This document shows positions 61,194-64,000 of a stretch of 64,000 bases of DNA, one piece after another (positions within the stretch are counted from its first letter, which is position 1; the number at the start of each line of letters is the position of its first letter). Position numbers and translations under genes: made by a program. A model generated the notes under the pieces. That model was not told the DNA's origin, did no database searches, and saw nothing but the letters and a program-made list of their open reading frames with translations. Source of the stretch: Manis javanica (lineage: Eukaryota > Chordata > Mammalia > Pholidota > Manidae). Location of the stretch: positions 17,538,501 through 17,602,500 of the forward strand of contig NC_133167.1 in the NCBI RefSeq assembly GCF_040802235.1, written 5' to 3'.

Positions 61194-61272
61194 TCCCTTC
61201 CTTCCTTCCTTCCTTCCTTCCTTCCTTCCTTCCTTCCTTCCTTCCTTCCTTCCTTCCTTCCTTCCTTCCTTC
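61194..61272 (+). repeat. (TTCC)n microsatellite
   Basis: About 19 near-perfect copies of the 4-bp unit, likely polymorphic in length. Confidence 0.97.
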
Positions 61273-61649
61273 TGAATGGAAGAGACTTGAGGAGTTTTCA
61301 TTACTTACAAACAGGCTATAAGAAAGGAAAAGCTGAAGATAAAGAAAGCAAAGATGATAATTAATAGTGTGAGGCTTTTGAGGAAATGGCAGGGAGATGG
61401 ACTCTAGGGCGCAAGATTGGCTTTGGGTGACCAAGAGACAACAACTCCACTGACGCAAGAGTAAAGGAGGAAAGTATGGGGTGAGCCCAGGGAGGTACTA
61501 GTCTGGTGTCAGGATGTAGAGGAAGGTTCCCCGAACTCAGGTCCCACCCCACTCCCCGAGACACCACCTTCACATAATAAACCAAAAATGTTTGTTGAAT
61601 GAAAGAATATGTGCAGAAATCCTTTAAAGGACAACAAATAGCATATTTC

Positions 61650-62630
61650 TTCTTTAATTTTTCAAAATGAAATCTTTATTGACTTTAGTTATTTTATATG
61701 TAACACATGCTCCTTGTTATAAACCTAATACAGAAAGTTTCCTTTGCAATTCTACCCCACAGAGATAACAACTGTTAATGGTGAATATCCACCTTGTCAG
61801 TGGGTTACATATTAAACAAAAGAGGATCAGCTTATGTGGAATTGTGTGAGCAATTTTTCTCACTTTTACATTATGTTCTTTGTGTCAATATGTAGAGATC
61901 CCTTTATCTAGCATAACACCTGCCTGCCTGGTCTCCATAACACCTCTGAGTCTCATATATTTATTTAACAAAAACCCTTTGATAAGGATCTAGGTTGTTT
62001 TTAAAATTTCAGTACAATGAAATCTCTATTTCAGAATCTCTTGTGCATACAATTTTGTGCACCTGCACTATTATTTTTTTAAAATAAATTTCTAAAGGAG
62101 GAAAACACATGTGCACATTTTAGAGTTTGATACTTATTCTCCAAATTACCCTCCAGGAGGCTGTGCCAATTGAAGCTTCCTTCATCAGAATGTAGGGGTG
62201 GCTCTTGCCCCACACTCCCGCCAACAACTGGCTATTACAAATCTTTTTAATCCTATCAATCTAAGTGAAAAATGACATCTCATTTTAATTTGCTTATTTG
62301 AATTATTAGTGAGGTTATAAACATCTTGACTATGAAATCTGGCATTTGTATGTCTTCTTTTATCAAGTGCTTCTTCAGGTCTTTTGCTCATTTTCTATGA
62401 GGCTTGTAGCTTTCTACATGAGCTATGGTTTAATAATATTACTCTTCCTCTATCATGTTGCAAATATTTTTTCCATTTTGTTGCTTTGTTGTTTAGCTAT
62501 ATTGTTGGTTTGTTTTGCTGCATTGAGATTTTATGTTCTCATGTCAAATTTCTCAGATCTTTTCCTTTCTGGTTTTTGTTGTTGTCGTGATACTGGGAAG
62601 CCTATCACATCAAAATTATAAAAGAAATTT
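61650..62630. repeat. Old L1-type LINE fragment
   Basis: CTCCAAATTACCCTCCAGGA, CACACTCCCGCCAACAACTG, AAATGACATCTCATTTTAAT and CTTCAGGTCTTTTGCTCATT follow a common degraded L1-type consensus. Subfamily not assigned. Confidence 0.6.
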
Positions 62631-62799
62631 TTCTGCGTTTTCTCTATTGCTTTGCAGCTTAACCACTTTTCATTAAAATTTCATCCTTTTCTGTGTGTTT
62701 TTAATTAGATGGACAATATGTGATTACATTCTAGTCATTTCCTTAGATGTAATCTCTGTTATCCTATTAAAGTTTGTCCTTTCAGAATTTTTTATGCAT

Positions 62800-63000
62800 T
62801 TACATTCTTATATCCATATGAAGCACACACACATTTAACATATAGGGTATTCTATGTTATTTATAACTGGCTTTTTCATTGAACAGTGTTTAAAAATATT
62901 TCCTTGTCAGAACCAAATAGATTGACCTCTGCCTTTTGTAATTGCTGCATGACAGTGTGTTGTATGAATGTACTATAATTCATGGTTTAATTCTTTTTAT
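62800..63000. repeat. Old LINE-like fragment
   Basis: TATAACTGGCTTTTTCATTG and ATTGCTGCATGACAGTGTGT resemble the same kind of L1-type sequence as the preceding fragment. Confidence 0.4.
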
Positions 63001-63020
63001 TTAAAGATAATGCATCTGGA

Positions 63021-63024
63021 GTGT

Positions 63025-63074
<50 letters not shown>
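63021..63074 (+). repeat. (GT)n microsatellite
   Basis: About 27 GT units with a single CT interruption near the start. Confidence 0.97.
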
Positions 63075-63076
<2 letters not shown>

Positions 63077-64000
63077 TGAATTAGCAATATGACTTAATTT
63101 GTTTCCCATTAATCTTCCAACTATCCTAACACAACGGGTATAGAATAACCCATTTTTCCTCTACTGACTTGAGATGTTGCTTTATAATTGAATAAATACT
63201 CGATGGACAGTGTGGAGAGATGGACAGAGCGCAGTGGTCAGGAACATGTGAAGGTGTGTTCTGCTTCTGCTGTACCAGAAGCGCCAGCTGGTCTGGTATT
63301 CCTATTTCCCTGCCAGTCATATAGCTTGCTTTACACAAACATAAAAAAAGTAGTGACCAATATTCCCTAATTGTTTTATCCCCAGGTATACAGAAATCTT
63401 AGTTTTGAAGTGGGACCATTTCTCCTTCCTCTCCTTCCCCCCCTCTTCCTCTTCCTCCACACTCATTATCTGGTAGACCTGCCTATTATTTCCATCTCCC
63501 CTGGGTTCCTTGAGTCCTATATGTGCCATGCGGCTCTGGGGAAGACCCTGATCATTCCTTCCTGGGAACCTGGATAGGAATGTTAGAAACCAAGCTGGTT
63601 TTTGCTTTTACAAAATGCTCCACTGGTAAATCTGAGATGATTTGGAGGTGGTGAATCAGCTTTAATTCAATATAATTTAAAATTAAAAATTGTTATTTTT
63701 TGCTTAGATTTACCAGTTTACTATAAAGAATATGAACTAGCAGCCAGATGAACCAGCCGGGTCTGGAAGGATCCTGAGTGCAGGAATGCCCTGGGGAGCT
63801 GGAGTACACCATCTTCCTGAAAGGTGTATGTGTTCACCAATTTGGAAACTTGTCTTAATTTTAGTTGTGGCATATTTATTTTAGTGGCAATTAGGAAAAA
63901 ACACCTTCACACATGTGAGCCACAAGTCTAAAATAGATATTTAAGTTAACAAAAGTGAATTGATTTAAAGAACATTGTACTTGAGTACACATGGCAAAAA
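63075..64000. other. Intergenic DNA to the window edge, nothing recognised
   Basis: AT-rich. No exon or named repeat seen. In human the next gene in this direction is CXCR1, tens of kilobases away. Confidence 0.45.

Noticed and set aside
61087-61458. Open frame with repeated KEGR units on the minus strand
   Set aside because: Translation of the (TTCC)n microsatellite.
48200-64000. Search for a gene or processed pseudogene upstream of ARPC2
   Set aside because: No spliced exon set and no intronless copy of a known gene was recognised; the region is explained mostly by repeats.

Overview
The window is nuclear DNA of a placental mammal. Genes are split into many exons with GT-AG introns, CpG-rich promoters and AATAAA poly(A) signals, and the intergenic DNA is filled with old MIR, L2 and L1 copies. 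Five genes are recognised from their proteins in the order TMBIM1 (+), PNKD (-), AAMP (+), GPBAR1 (-), ARPC2 (-). This is the conserved cluster known from human chromosome 2q35, read in the opposite direction. I saw no Alu, rodent B1/B2, ruminant Bov-tA or carnivore SINEC copies. Together with the L1 3' ends present, this suggests a non-primate, non-rodent laurasiatherian. A pangolin is a weak guess from the L1 3'-end sequence and the lack of SINEs.

Layout. 1-5.4 kb: the last nine coding exons of TMBIM1 (210 of about 311 residues; the N-terminal exons lie left of the window). 6.0-8.6 kb: the complete short isoform of PNKD (MR-1S, 142 aa). Its first two exons should also serve the long enzyme isoform, whose other exons lie beyond TMBIM1 and outside the window, so TMBIM1 sits antisense inside a PNKD intron. 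8.6-9.06 kb: a CpG-rich shared promoter for PNKD and AAMP with three ACTACAATTCCC-type motifs. 9.06-13.93 kb: all eleven coding exons of AAMP (434 aa). 14.2-15.3 kb: the single coding exon of GPBAR1 (330 aa), tail-to-tail with AAMP. 21.0-47.7 kb: all ten coding exons of ARPC2 (300 aa), with a CpG-island promoter to about 48.2 kb.

48.2-64 kb is intergenic DNA upstream of ARPC2. It holds LINE fragments, a solo class I LTR with a 4-bp target duplication inside an older LINE, a long degraded L1 of 4.6 kb, a scrambled short copy of two pieces of that L1, and (TTCC)n and (GT)n microsatellites.

The genes do not form one pathway: membrane stress protein (TMBIM1), mitochondrial/synaptic protein (PNKD), WD40 protein (AAMP), bile-acid receptor (GPBAR1) and actin-nucleation subunit (ARPC2). 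Exon joins were checked by codon phase, and the four complete proteins have the expected lengths (142, 434, 330 and 300 aa). I found no new gene system. The best second-look items are the inverted promoter motif pair, the GPBAR1 ligand-pocket substitution, the scrambled L1 copy and the LTR insertion.
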